From Plantago major (lineage: Eukaryota > Streptophyta > Magnoliopsida > Lamiales > Plantaginaceae): DNA of 64,000 nt. Position numbers and translations under genes: made by a program. The notes under the pieces are model-generated. The model was not told where the DNA came from and did no database searches. It worked only from the letters and a program-made list of their open reading frames with translations. The stretch is taken from positions 186,001 through 250,000 of the forward strand of contig CM048839.1 of the NCBI GenBank assembly GCA_026545765.1, read 5' to 3'. Below are positions 16,027 through 28,044 of this stretch, in pieces. Position 1 is the stretch's first letter. Each line of letters starts with the position of its first letter.

Positions 16027-16189
16027 TTAGTCTTTTGCTGGTAAGTCGTTTCGTAACGATATAATGTAGAATTAAGAAGGCGTAAGTAGAGTTGCATTAT
16101 TGGACAGTAGAGGGTTAATTTGAAATATTCGGGACTTTGCATTTAGTATTGAGAGCTTAAGACATTTGTTTCTATTGGTTGAATATAGG

Positions 16190-16970
16190 TCTGTGCAAAA
16201 AACCCACCCGTCCGATCCACCCGCACAAACCGCCCGCCTTTCACCCGCACCCGCTAACTATTTTTTTTATAAAATGTGTGATGGGTTAATTTTTTTTTCA
16301 CCCGCCATTAGTGGATGGGTGGTGGGCTGGATGGGTGCAACCCGCGACCCACCCGCCATTTTTATGTATGTATGTATGTATGTGTTTGTGAATTTAACTA
16401 TATATAAGGAGACTCATCGACTAGAGAAGTTGCGGAGGAGACCCATCGACTAGAGAAGTTGCATCTCCGCTTATGTCGTTGAGTATAGATATAGTTTAAG
16501 TGAGCCTCTAACTCTTCTTTCTCTTTAAGCACTATATATCCCGTCTTCATTTTTGCACTCACCATTCGTTCTTCTCAACTTATGTCATGTATTCAAGCAA
16601 AATAACACAAGTTGGCAACTTCTCGGGTCAACATTTCATCCATTACTGCATGAAAATCTTTAAAATTAAGTAAAGAAGGATCACTACTTCAAAAGAATCA
16701 CTACCCTCGTTGTTCAAAACATACTCTTTGTTGCTGATTTTTTTTTTTTTTTTTGCTTGCACATCTACTTCTGCACAAGTTGCAAGTTTTTACTACATCC
16801 ATTTTTATCTATATTTACCCGCCACCCGTCCGCCATTTTTATCACCCGAACCGCCGCGGGTTGGAAAAATATTCTACCCGCCTCGGTTTATAATTATAAT
16901 CACCCGCCATAGGTGGGTCGGTTTGATTTTTCGTAAAAACCCGCCCACACCCGCCCGCACTCACCACTAG
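16190..16970. repeat. ACCCGCC-rich repeat element, probably hAT-type MITE
   Basis: Two blocks rich in CCCGCC/CCCACCCG (16198-16360 and 16815-16968) bound an ordinary AT-rich interior, which includes a TATG microsatellite (16366-16384) and a direct repeat of GACTCATCGACTAGAGAAGTTGC-like sequence at 16410-16460. Such GC-skewed blocks characterise a widespread family of plant hAT MITEs. Clear terminal repeats or a target duplication were not found. Pro-rich ORFs here are composition artefacts. Confidence 0.5.
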
Positions 16971-18255
16971 TTGAAGATTTATGAGGATGTTTGAAATGAT
17001 AACTACAATGATTTCGCTTACATGACGTGTAGGAATGGAATGTTAGGCAATATATTTAAGTAGACTTGACTCTTCCATTATTATCGAGTAGAATCTGAAG
17101 CGTGTGAGTGGAACGAAGGATCCACAATATCTTGCGGGCGACCAATTTTTCATGTTTATCTTATGGCATTTGGCATTCGCTAGCACGTGAAGGGTACGAC
17201 CTATCTTCTAAATGCAATTAGTACCTTAATTCTAAATAATTATTGATAAGTAATACTACAAATGGACGTGAATACTCTGAAGTATCAAAACTGGATATGT
17301 CTCACACACACTGTGTATTAAAAATGGTTCACCCTCAATCAAGTCCGTGGTGGAAAATTCACATGACGAATTATTGATATAACAATTTCGCGTTGTTGTG
17401 GGCCAAGTTATCCCTTCCTACATGGACCTAAAACTATAGCAATTATAGCACGAACTAAGTAGGTTCATCTACTAGCCCAGCCCATGATTGTGAAACAGGG
17501 ACTAGCTGGAAAAGTGTTGCAGGCCCATACCATTAGGTAATTTAAGATGTTACATTTCCATATTCCAAGTAGTACTCACTCTACTGGGTGTTTGATGAAT
17601 GGTATTCTATTTGTGCTCGTTTTCAATTCGAAAACTCATTCGGGCCCATTCGATTCAGCTTAATTATATTTTATACTACTGATTCGATTGATTGAAGAGC
17701 CTTATGCAGGGTGAAAAGTGAAACTTTTTAGATACTAAAAATGTGGAGAAGTAGGTGCATTTGTGAATTTTACATGCTTACATGTACACTATCGTATTGC
17801 ACATCCAAACGGTGAAACACTATATCTATAACCCGAAAGCCCAAACAATCATCATTAAGCAAATTAAACGACCCGTAACTTTTTGACATCGCTTGTCGAG
17901 GGGACACTTGTAAGGCATAGACACCGCCGAATAAGAGTTAGCAACTTAGCATCCTGTGGCTGTAAAGTATAGTTGGGGTCCCATAATATTGAGATGAAAG
18001 ACTACAGCCACCACCATTTGTAATCTTATCCTCCAAAATCAAATAGTCTGTTTTCTGTGGAGCAAACAAGTTCTAAAGGACACAATTTGCAAGTAACATT
18101 CCAATATACTTACATTCTTACTCTTTAACTCAACCATTCTCGTGATTATCAGATGATTTTAATGGTTAAAAACAGTTCAAATTTGAGGTCTCTCTTTCTG
18201 TAAAGAGTGTACAATTCTATGAAGTAATGTTTCTTGAACAAGTCCAAGAAGATTG
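16971..18255. other. Intergenic, 5' flank of GNAT gene
   Basis: No gene recognised. A patch at 17590-17715 (TTAATTATATTTTATACTACTG with GATTCGATTG) resembles the interior of the 19 bp-TIR element near 6880, so it may be a fragment of that family. The last 200 bp are presumably the promoter and leader of the acetyltransferase. Confidence 0.45.
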
Positions 18256-19475
18256 ATGGCTCATTTGCATTCCAGCCATCTCTATGCTATCAGATACTAT
18301 AACATCAGTTCCACAAAAAACAGTAGAAAAATCCCATCCTTGTACAATGTTAATAGCTCCAGCAAGCAAACTACTACACGATTGAAGAAAAGTAGAGGCC
18401 TTGTGCATTGCTGCAGTTCCACATCATCTACTGATCAGCAAGTGAGCTTGGACTCTGGAGGTTTCGACTCGTATGAAGCGTACAAGGATAACAAGCTCCG
18501 ACTCAATTATCTTGCTAGAGACGATGGGAAGTGGGACGTGAGGAGGATTGCGAAGACAGAAGATGAAATTAGGGAAGTGGCCTATGTTCAAGCTGAAGCA
18601 TTCCACGAGCCAGTGTTCCTGTTTGATGACATGTTCTTCGAGTTCTTTAAGGTAACTTAGTCTATTCTTGCCACTTCTTTTGCATTCTTTCACTTATTTT
18701 CTGCAGAGTCCATAGCATAATGGACTGATGCAAGCATTTTCCTGCCAGTCTATGTGACATGGAAACAATAATCAATAGAAGTAACATGAACAAATAATTG
18801 AGATGGTTTTTTTGATCCATTTGCTAGTCTTATCATGCAGGCTGAAGTGCTCTCAGGGCTTCTTCACACATTAAAGAACTCACCCCCAGACAGGTAATGT
18901 TGATGATAGTTTTACCTGATCTCATTTCGGTTGTTTAGTCGATAAATTAAAGAACCGTCTGATAACAGGCATATACTCATCTGTACGTACATATCAGGTA
19001 TGCTTGTTTAGTTGCAGAGCCCAAGATTGGTCCTAATGAATCGAAGAAAGAGCTCGTAGGAGTAGTTGATGTAACCGTGTCGAGGGAATACTCTGTTCTT
19101 CGGCAACTCCCAAAGACAAGAGAATATCTTTACATATCCGGCATTGCTGTTTTGAAAAAATACAGGTTCATTTCATACTAATGATCATTACTGTTACCAT
19201 ATCACTACAAAATGGTGTATTGACAAAGCAATTTTAATATGAATGGCAGGAGGCAGAAGGTGGCTACTGCACTGCTGAAAGCCTGTGACGTTCTTTCTGC
19301 CATTTGGGGTTACGAGTACCTTGTCCTCAGAGCTTACGAAGATGATTATGGCGCGAGGAAACTGTACTCGGATGCTGGTTACAGAGTAGTTTCAGGTGAT
19401 CCTCCTTACATAACTTCTTGGATTGGGCGTAGGAGACGCATTGTAATGGTTAAACGATCACCTAACCTGCCATGA
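18256..19475 (+). CDS. GCN5-related N-acetyltransferase (plastid-type GNAT)
   Basis: Predicted acetyl-CoA-dependent protein or amine acetyltransferase. Exons 18256-18651, 18841-18893, 18998-19165, 19250-19475; phases agree; 280 residues. The ATG at 18256 is used because the frame's upstream codon is TTG. The first ~55 residues are Ser/Thr/Asn-rich and basic with few acids, ending VHCCSS, consistent with a plastid transit peptide. The GNAT core follows: VGVVDVTVSREY (strand before motif A), YLYISGIAV, the acetyl-CoA loop RRQKVATALLKACD (Q-x-x-G/A type with Ala), then YLVLRAYEDDYGARKLYSDAGY, the motif B region. The tail SWIGRRRRIVMVKR is basic. This matches the plastid GNAT group of plants, some of which acetylate lysines and N-termini; the substrate cannot be told from sequence. 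Confidence 0.88.
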
Positions 19476-19987
19476 TGTATCGATGTATTCTGTATATCAA
19501 GCAAATGCTGTAAATTAATTGTCAGTCTCAGGGATTCCAACACGAAAGCAAAAGTTGAATTAAATGAACAACAAACCAATTAATCCAAGAAGAAATGGAA
19601 GAACTATATTCTTTCTTGATCAGCACAAAGAAGAAATGAATTCTCACTTGGTCTTTTTCAATAAACAGTTAAATGATAGTATACAGTACTAGGCCATACC
19701 AATTCAGATTTTACATTTCATATAAAACTGACAGTTTTTATCTTCTATTTGCAATCTCGACACAAATAATCTACAGTATGGAATGGCATACATTTATACA
19801 CAAATAATCACTATCAAACTAGCACTTCTAACAGCCAAGTTAGAAAAGAGAGGGTCATTAGCAGTTTTAGCAAAAAAACAAAAATGATTCAGTTTGCTAG
19901 AAAGTTTGCACACAGTCGTCCTTGTTGTCGAGGTGGTTGATCATGAGGTTGAGGGGACTCAGCAGAACTGTAGATAGACTGGAGTTG
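19476..19987. other. Short intergenic between convergent GNAT and RING pseudogene
   Basis: Probable 3' untranslated sequences of both flanking genes. No repeat or extra coding frame noticed. Confidence 0.4.
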
Positions 19988-21684
19988 CTATGGCAAAGAG
20001 GACCGTGAAGTTGATTGGCCAGTTTGCACAGTTGGCAATAATGCTGTTGAGAATCTAATTGTGGATAAAACTGAAGATACATGAGTGGAAGCTAGGCTGG
20101 TTGACAGTAAGGGAGTAGACTCAGATGCTGGTGGTTCACCAGCACTGTATGTTGCATTGCGCTTGCAAAAATTCTGGTAAGATGAACACAGAGTTAGTCC
20201 AGTAGAGAGGATAACATGATATAATTGTCATTAACTGCTCAACAAAAAAATTATTGATCACAACTCACATAAGAACGTATATAACTCTTCAGCAGTATAA
20301 AGTACGTGAAAGATTTTCATTGTTAGACATCTTCTTCTAGACAGGCAGAATAACATTGCGATAATTCTGTTACAACCCCTACCCCACACCAAAATCCACA
20401 TGCAAGCTTGCGAACATAATCCATATTCCCGAGAATGATAATTTACTTACTGTGATAGCACGGCAGACACTACAAAAAAACTGCCATATAGCAACAGATT
20501 CCATACCGATCCATCGCTAAGCTCCTAGCAACGGACTTAGCGACAGATAAAAATGCCGTCGTCATTTTCTTCGTCACAAACTGTTTAACGACGGATAATC
20601 TATCCGTCGCTAAATAACGACGGATAGAATGTTGACTTTTTAGAGACAGATATTATCCGTCGCAAAAAAGCCAATTTTCTTCTTTTTTTTAAAATCCAAA
20701 TTGTGGTGGTGTTTAGCAACGGATAACTATCCGTCGCTAAATAGGTGGTTTTTTGTTTTTTTATTTATTTTTATTAATCTGCAGACGAATCGACGATTTG
20801 GGGACGAATCGGATAAATCGACGATGATACAATAAATCGACAATTTTATACGGATATACAATAAATCGACAATTTTATACAATATTCAATACGGATATAC
20901 AATATTCAATACGTACTTACATAAATCTAAAATTCCATCCAATAATAGAATATTCAATATCCAATAATACAAATAAATTATACAAAATTAATAAGAAAAA
21001 ATGAAAAAATATAGAAAAGATCTTGACGAATCGGACGAGATCTTGGTGGATCTTCATGAACTTGAACGGATCTTGGTGGATCTTGACGAGATCTTGACGA
21101 ATCGGACGAGATTTTGACAAATCGGATGGAGGGACGGAGGCAGTGGTGGTGTGGAGGTGGTGGTGGCAGTGGGGAGGTGGTGGAGAAGAGAAGAGATGAG
21201 TGATAGATTTATCCGTCTCTAAATTAGAGACGGATAGAGTATCCCGTCGCTAAAATGACAGATTCGTCGCTAAATAGCGACGGATAGGCATCCGTCGCCC
21301 TTGTCCGTCGCTATTCAGCAAATTTCTTGTAGTGGAACTCTTAGCTTATCACCAGCTTTATAGTCTTCAAGACAGATGGAACATGCTGCTGAAGTACAAC
21401 CATTCTCCAGGTCGGCTGTAAATGTCTGGCTAGGCATCGCTTTTACCAAATAATGACTCAAACCATGGAATTCTTGTACAAGTGGAGCTTGGGGGCTTTC
21501 ATAAGGCCTCTGGACAAAGAAACATGTAGCTAATACAATGCATATGCCAAGCCATGGAATCGAAGACATTACAACCACGGACAATGGTAGGTTCTGAAGG
21601 CTTCGTAATATCAATAGCTCCATATCAGATGTATTTGAAGTATGCAAACAAGAACAAGAGCCATTACCAAAAATTAACAACTTC
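19988..21684 (-). pseudogene. RMR-like transmembrane RING-H2 protein, copy 1, disrupted by CACTA element and deletion
   Basis: Reading leftward, 21684-21335 encodes a membrane segment (VVVMSSIPWLGICIVLATCFFV) then FHGLSHYLVKAMPS and the RING start CSICLEDYKAGDKLRV. The frame breaks at a CACTA transposon (20468-21334) and resumes at 20467-20451 as LPCYH, which completes the motif. The last exon begins at 20173 as NFCKRNATYS. Compared with the intact copy at 33954-34542, 53 nt are missing inside it, removing the last His and several Cys ligands of RING-H2 and shifting frame. A possible upstream exon ends near 21892. RMR proteins are PA-TM-RING sorting receptors or E3 ligases; no PA domain is visible here. 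Confidence 0.8.
20468..21334. mobile_element. Non-autonomous CACTA (En/Spm) element inserted in RING exon
   Basis: Left terminus CACTACAAAAAAACTG (20468), right terminus the complement of CACTACAAGAAATTTG (ending 21334), the canonical CACTA/En-Spm ends. Subterminal repeats of the AGCGACGGATA/TATCCGTCGCTAA type occur many times at both ends (20520-20740 and 21210-21310). The interior has a direct repeat of GATCTTGACGAATCGGACGAG-like units at 21020-21120 and no transposase. Flanking GA on both sides is consistent with a 2-3 bp target duplication. Confidence 0.9.
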
Positions 21685-24455
21685 CTGTTAAAGGACACAG
21701 TAAAATAAAATCAGGCTTGACCACTCAAAATCATAATCAACTTACAGAAGCCAAAATTTCAGATTACATGATCCATTTTGCATTTAATATTTCTTCTGAA
21801 ATTGTTGCTCAAGTCGAGTGTAAACACTTAATACTTGAAAAGGAATAAAATCCAGGAAATTTTATGTATGTCTCACAAAAGGATAAACACCTACTTGCAA
21901 ATTGCAACCAATATCTGCTAGAATTCACTCTTCCGATTTTAGTCCTCAAAACTTCACCATCCCCTGGTTATCAATGCGAATAGATACGAAGAGTCCTCAA
22001 GTATTGGAACAATTCTACTAGTTAATGGCAAGCATGTATCCAATGGTTCTGCAAAGTATAATGCCACAAATTTCTCAAATATCTCATCTTCTGCAGCTGG
22101 AATCAGAAGAGACTTCTAAAGAACAAATAATTTACCCAAAAATAAAGAAAAAAAAAAAACCAGCACACGATACATGCTCACAATACAAGTATCATCACAC
22201 TGTATATGAACGTGGACAGGAGTTTTAAAGTTGTTTAAGCTAAACAGCTAATTACAACCAAAATATAATATAAACAAATCATGTCAAACAAGCTAAAAAT
22301 CTTTACATGCAAATTAGTAGAAAAAGATAAAACCAGCAGAATGATTCAAAACGAGGTATTAAACAAATCCCATGCCTAAATGAAGTAAAAGTTATCATCT
22401 TGGTCCAAGATTTTACATTTAAAAAGGGAAGCTATCAATGACGTATAAATTAAGTATAATACTAACCCTAGTTTAAGGGAATTCAAAAATTTATTCCATA
22501 ATGATCTTGATTCAATGACGGTATAATATAAAACAAGTACATCAATACTTACTTTTCGCACTATCTTTCCAGACAGCACCTTTAAGAACTTAAAGCTCTT
22601 CCTTGAATCTGTTCGTCAAGTACTTCAAATCTGTTCGTCAAGTATGATATGTTGAATCTAATATGTTATGATTGGCTTTCCTCAACCTTAGTATCCACGG
22701 ACAATCCTTCTACCGAAGAACACTAAGATGTTCTTATAGTTCGAAACTAGACTAAACTATTTAATGAGTAGTATTATCGAAAATCAAACTATGAAGCGTT
22801 AAAACCAAGAAAGAGAAGAGCGTGTGTTCATGCTTAAATCCGGACAGTATGCGTACCTAGATATATCGATTAACTCCAACAACACTAGGTTTCTTAGTCC
22901 GTTTAGCCCTCTATTCCGTTGATCAATAGGTTGTGGGTTCAAGGGTAGAGAGCAGACCGGTCCTTGTTGAATCACTTTGATTCAAAAAGAGGTCATTGCC
23001 TTTTACACCCAAAATCTCATTGTAAAATGTCAACAAATTATGAAGCGTAAACTTACGATTCTTGTTGAAAAATGGAAAAAAGAAGAATAAAATCTGAACT
23101 GAAAAATTAAAATAAACAATTGAAGAGGTGAAATTATATTAAAAATTATTTTCAGAAGTGTTAGTTTATTTTTTAACAACTGAGGGGTATTAAATGTCCA
23201 TCCATGTGGGGGTAAAAGACATTTGGCCTTTATTTGAATAACCCAAAATACTGTAGGCCTTGTTCTCAAATTTGGGTGCAAAATTAGTCTTTGGCACCAA
23301 TTTTCCCTGGGTTCAAGCCCATTTAATTTTGTTCTCTTTCTTTTGGACTTTCTTTCAATTTGATCTAAATAAACTTTCTTACTTTAATTAATTAAATTAA
23401 ATTTAATCTAATTAATTCTTTCTTCAAATATTAATTTAATTAATCAACTTTATAAAAGTATAACAATTAATTAAATTCGATAAATCTAATTTAACATAAT
23501 TAATTATTTCTACCAAATAGACTAATTCTAAATAATAGTAAATTAAATATTCATTAATCTAATTAATATTTAATTAACTCTAATACTCATTTGGTAGAAC
23601 AATAACCCTGTTGTGTGACCGATAGGGCCTTATGTATAATAAGCACTAATCTAATTAAGGTTTGGTGAAACTTCTAGACAATTTACCACTTAATACATAA
23701 GGAACGTTTGCAAGGATTGAAAACTACCTGTAATGTAGAGCTTATGATGATACGGTCCTTTCATTCGCGACACTCGATTAAGTCTAGAATTTGATTTAGT
23801 GTTTGTTCCAATAACTTAAACCCTTTATCTCATTCTACTAATTGATCTATATTATTTGAAACACCATTCCAAATATACTTGCGTTGGCCAACAACTTTGA
23901 TCAAACTAATAATGAGAAGTTAAGTATCCTCTCAAAGTCTATTTTGATGAATGAATCCTATCTTGGTTCAACTGCTAGTAACATGTGTTTCGTGATATGA
24001 GTGCAAGCATTGGTCATGGTCAAATCACACCACTCCACACATGTAGTACGTATTGACCTCAAGTCAAATGACTATTACACTACCATACAAACCGTTGCTT
24101 CAGTAGACACGTAAATAGAGTACATCAAACGATTTTCAGCTGGGTATACCAACACTCTCTAAAGTGTTCATGTGTCCATCATGAATTACCAAGTAATTCG
24201 TAGTCGTGAGAACTACTACACCTCCAAAGGATATGATGCAGACCATATGCCAATCACAAATGCATCATAGATATCACATTCTCGATGATCATTGATTGGG
24301 GCTATTTTAGAGCCATGTTATGTCACTCAAGATCTCACATTCTTAGTGTAATATAAAGCTCATGGGAATACATATGTAAACAATTACAAACAAACAAACA
24401 AATAATAATATTTACATACTGCAATGTCTATTTATAGATGAACAATAATCATAAA

Positions 24456-24850
24456 CTAGAACGTGCGAACACGCTACTCGTGTTATTGTGGCATATAGTT
24501 ACAAATCATAGAAAAACTATATGAATGTAAGTACTATCGTTGTTTCTCATAATAAATTATCTTTTTTCGAGTTGAATTAGGCTTTGGGTTAGTGCGAATT
24601 GATTTGTTTCAATTTAATTAAAGAAGATGGAAAAGATTTATTGGTTATCGTTGTTGTTTTTTCTTATTTTTTATGATGAACTGATTTTGTTGTGGTTGAA
24701 TTAGGGATTTGAATTTAATTGGAGAATGAGATTTTTAATGATGAATTGATTCTTTTGGGGTTGATTTAGGGTTTTGAATTTAATTGATAAAGGAAAATTG
24801 AGTCTTTTTTAATGGTGAATTGATTTTGTTGAAGTTTCATTAGGGCTTAA
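24456..24850 (-). mobile_element. Helitron-like 3' terminal fragment
   Basis: Read on the - strand the sequence ends CTAG followed by T, preceded by a hairpin (24468-24484: AACACG, loop AGTAG, CGTGTT) and a short spacer, the layout of a Helitron 3' end. The adjacent ~380 bp is related to 55883-56240, in the same orientation, so this is a dispersed family. No 5' TC end located. Confidence 0.5.
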
Positions 24851-25439
24851 AATTAGAATGAATAAAACATATTGCAAAATTGTTTATTATTTGTTGGATG
24901 TGGGGTAACTTTCTTTTTTGATAATGTATGAAGTTCTATAAGACGGCTAAAAATGACAAATGTATGAAGTTCTACGGGACAGAGGGAGGGAGTACTAAAT
25001 AGTTTTTGTAAAATCTTTAAAAAAATTTGTAAGTTCACACTTTCAAAACCTTTGAATATTTTTTTTGAGAATGACAACTATTAATGCTTACAAAAACCTG
25101 AACATTTTTTGCAAAACTTTAATAAAACAATTTTCGCAAAACCTTAAACATTTTTCTGGGATATATATTAAACACTTTTTTCTTGGTATTTTTGTATATA
25201 AGTTGAAAGATACTTTACACTCAAATTACACATTTTGCCACTAAAAGTACACTTTTTTTTCACATTTTCTATATTCTATCATTACTTTAAATTTTTGCAT
25301 AAAAATGCGCGCGCTAACCTTAATATATGAAGTTTTTCGGGACGGAGGGAGTAATATTTTGCGGAAAAGGTTTAAGTTAGAGAAACCCAGTGAGAAAACC
25401 CTATGGCAGGGAGAGAGTTCACTACCATTAAAATAAAAT

Positions 25440-25625
25440 GTTGCGAAACCTAGAGAAATGTGAAATCGACGTATCTTTACCAATATGTGTTAATGTTGCA
25501 TAAACCCAAAAAAAAAAAAAAAAGACATGTAAAATAGGCATATCTCTACCGGTATGCGTTAATTAATATCAAGTAAACCTAGAAATATAAAATTGCGCGC
25601 ATACATGCACTAATATGCGTTAATG
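25440..25625. repeat. Degenerate ATATGCGTTAATGTTGC repeat, first cluster
   Basis: Units of about 60 bp run roughly: AAACCTAGAAATGTAAAATCG, a linker with ATCTCTACC, then ATATGCGTTAATGTTGC. At least three imperfect units are visible here, and the same unit recurs at 29,140-29,530 upstream of the second BED gene copy. Confidence 0.6.
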
Positions 25626-25822
25626 TTTTAGTATTGATTTGTTCATCAAATCATTGGTGTGTTGTATATCATTGATTGATTATTAACAAAATAACATATA
25701 GTACAAATGTTAATTAATCAGCTGGATATATACATGCTTCTGTTTCTAAGGAGTTAGGTCTAAATTGGTCCAAGCATTATCATATCTGGAGGTTGTCATG
25801 TCAGTGTTTCTTCTAACCCTAG

Positions 25823-25828
25823 CACGTG

Positions 25829-25864
<36 letters not shown>
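25823..25864 (+). promoter_or_regulatory. Candidate core promoter of BED zinc-finger gene (G-box plus TATA run)
   Basis: CACGTG at 25823-25828 is followed directly by a (TA) run from 25831. The duplicated gene copy has the parallel arrangement at about 29,751-29,772 (GCACGTACGTGCC then TATATATA), suggesting the spacing was inherited with the promoter. The microsatellite could have expanded from an original TATA box. Confidence 0.5.
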
Positions 25865-25867
<3 letters not shown>

Positions 25868-25869
25868 GC

Positions 25870-27243
25870 AACAAATGGACAACAGTCTGCAGTCTTTTCC
25901 TCTTTCATTACTGTCTTAAAATTTGCAGAAACTATTTAACATTTCTAGCTAGCTCATACACATCATATCGGAATTTTCACTTGTCATCTTTCATTTCCCA
26001 TTTGCTTAATTCTTTGGTAAGTTGATTCTCTGATAAAAAACAACCATCCAAGCTTTCTTAATCTTTGTTTGTATCTCTTCTTTATTTTCTGATTTCTGAA
26101 TTGACTTGATTAATTTGCTTCTCGATCAATGTGCATCCAGATTACCAAAGAGTTGTTGTGCAAAATTTGGCCTGAGGATCGAGTTTTTCCAGATCTGGTT
26201 TAAAAGGTATAAATTGTTATGGTTTTCTTACTCATTTTTAGTTTTAGATCAGTTAACCTATTAATTTGGTAAAGAGTAAGTATTGTAGATGTTTAAGTTT
26301 TTCTAATTTACTAAGTTAATTCTCCTTCATAGCATCCAGAATCAGAAGAACGAATTGGTGAAGGTCTTGTTCGTGACTTGATCAGAACTCAGAAGATTTA
26401 TTTGGTAAGAGATTAGTTTAATTTTCTTGCACTTTCAGATTTAAAACTGTGTTTATTAGTTATGTAGAGTACATGTCTAGATTTTAAAAGACAATGGACG
26501 CGCCAATTTTGCGTTTTAATTTGCATATATATGTTTAAGACCGTTGAAAGTATGATTTTGTGATTTATGATACTATATATCCTCACCTGATTTTGTCACG
26601 GTGGCATATAGCAGGACGTATATTTAATTTTCCCTTATAACGTATGTATTTGTGGATGTATAGGGTTATGATATAGCAGTATTTTATGTGTCATTATATT
26701 GTGGTACATGATTTTAAATTTGTCAAAATGTTTCGATGATTTCACCTTACTACTTTGCATTGGGTCTTGCTGATTTTTCATATATCTTGAGTATCTGTTT
26801 CTCTGAATTCATATAAAATGTGAATCTTTGTTTTGTACTAGTTCATTTTCTAGGATAGTAACTGTATGCTAATTCACTTCTAAATTCAGGTTATAATGTA
26901 AGTTTTATAACTCTAGATCGAGCAATCATGTAGCTAGTTCCCAAAATAATAGTATCACATTTTAAACAATATGTAAAAGAAACTAAATAAGCAGTTGGTG
27001 TTTCCACAAAATCAAAACAGTTATAACATCAGTTGTGCAATGCTGGAACGGTATTAGGAATGCGCTAATATTGCGCTTCATTGAGTGAAAGCTTCTTCAT
27101 TTCTGCAGTTCACAAGTTAATTATTGTCTGCGTGGCAACATTGTAGTCACAATTTTTTTATATGTCCCGTCTTGATATCACTAATTAACTCTTTTGGTAC
27201 ACAAATTGATGTAGTTTATTGTGTATATTGGTTCAGATCTCAG
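25870..27243 (+). other. Multi-exon 5' leader of BED zinc-finger gene
   Basis: Likely untranslated exons: about 25,870-26,016, 26,141-26,206 and 26,340-26,404, then the coding exon from 27,244. Each junction has GT/AG signals (donors GTAAGT, GTATAA, GTAAGA; acceptors after GCATCCAG and CAG). The duplicated unit at 29,780-30,727 preserves recognisable versions of the same leader exons, which supports the model. Confidence 0.5.
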
Positions 27244-27249
27244 GTGACA

Positions 27250-28044
27250 ATGTCTCTCCGTGCTTCAGCCACCCCCTACAGTATACTCAACAAAGATGCA
27301 AGAAAGAAACCAAACAAGAATTCTGGAGGTCAAAACAAAAGAAAAGATCCTGGATGGAAGTATGGTACCCAGGTAGGCTCTTCTAGTGGAACCGCGTGGG
27401 TACAATGCCATTATTGCCAGAAGGTGACGAAAGGTGGAATAACAAGGCACAAACAACATCTAATTGGGGGTCACCGAAATGCACCATGTCCAGATGCCCC
27501 TGAACATGTCAAGGAGGAGATGAGGGAAAATATTAAGAAGGGTAAAAGAAAGAAAATGTCTGAAAGTGTTGAGGTTAATAGAAACCAAGAAGAAGAAGAT
27601 GAAGCAGGAGGAGGAGAAGCGGAAGTAAATGTAGAAGAAGAAGATGATGAAGGGGAAGGGGAAGATGAAGTAAACGGAGAAGAAGATGATGAATCAGCAG
27701 AAGGCCTTCTTCCTGTAGGAATGGGAGAAGATGAAGAAGAAGATGATGGTGCAGAACAACCTCCGTCGGCTGGTCCGAGTCATTTCATAACCCGCCGATC
27801 CAAACGAGTACGAAGGAAGAGGATTTCGGACTCTATGGTGCAGAAACTGTCTCACTCGCAAGATGGTCTTGCTCGTGCCATTCAGGAGCAAACCAGTGCT
27901 ATTCAAGAGCAAACGCGCGCCATTCAAGATCAGAACCGGATTATAAAAATGAAAATGTATTTGAAGTTGGAGGGAAAGAAAAAGCTCTCGGTTACAGACA
28001 TGGCAATGCTAGAGCAGCTGGAGGCAGACTTGTTTCCCAAGTGA
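27250..28044 (+). CDS. BED-type zinc-finger protein with acidic linker
   Basis: 264 residues in one coding exon; ATG at 27250 just after the acceptor at 27243. The BED-like finger spans about residues 33-78: DPGWKYGTQVG, W-V-Q-C-H-Y-C, then RHKQHLIGGH (C-x2-C followed by spaced His). After it comes KKGKRKKM, a likely nuclear localisation signal, then a long Glu/Asp-rich linker (about residues 112-175), a basic RRSKRVRRKR patch, a heptad-like repeat (AIQEQTS, AIQEQTR, AIQDQNR), and a C-terminus DMAMLEQLEADLFPK. BED fingers are DNA-binding domains shared by hAT transposases and host regulators; there is no hAT catalytic or dimerisation domain, so this is either a domesticated regulator or an accessory ORF. 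Confidence 0.75.
   Translation: MSLRASATPYSILNKDARKKPNKNSGGQNKRKDPGWKYGTQVGSSSGTAWVQCHYCQKVTKGGITRHKQHLIGGHRNAPCPDAPEHVKEEMRENIKKGKRKKMSESVEVNRNQEEEDEAGGGEAEVNVEEEDDEGEGEDEVNGEEDDESAEGLLPVGMGEDEEEDDGAEQPPSAGPSHFITRRSKRVRRKRISDSMVQKLSHSQDGLARAIQEQTSAIQEQTRAIQDQNRIIKMKMYLKLEGKKKLSVTDMAMLEQLEADLFPK

Larger units (their letters stand above)
21700..25800. other. Repeat-rich stretch without recognised genes
   Basis: Strongly AT-rich. About 23,590-24,400 reads like non-coding retrotransposon DNA (structured, mostly unique sequence with stops in every frame); I cannot find paired LTRs, PBS or PPT, so this is a guess. At 24,456 there is a Helitron-like terminus. Around 24,930-25,350 are scattered GGGACGGAGGGAGT remnants of Stowaway-type MITEs. 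At 25,440-25,625 lies the ATATGCGTTAATG repeat described separately. Confidence 0.4.

Noticed and set aside
16166-16970. Pro-rich ORFs
   Set aside because: Translation of CCCGCC-rich repeat blocks; no start context or domain.
23590-24400. Possible LTR retrotransposon
   Set aside because: No paired LTR, primer-binding site, polypurine tract or gag/pol frame visible; kept only as repeat-like sequence.
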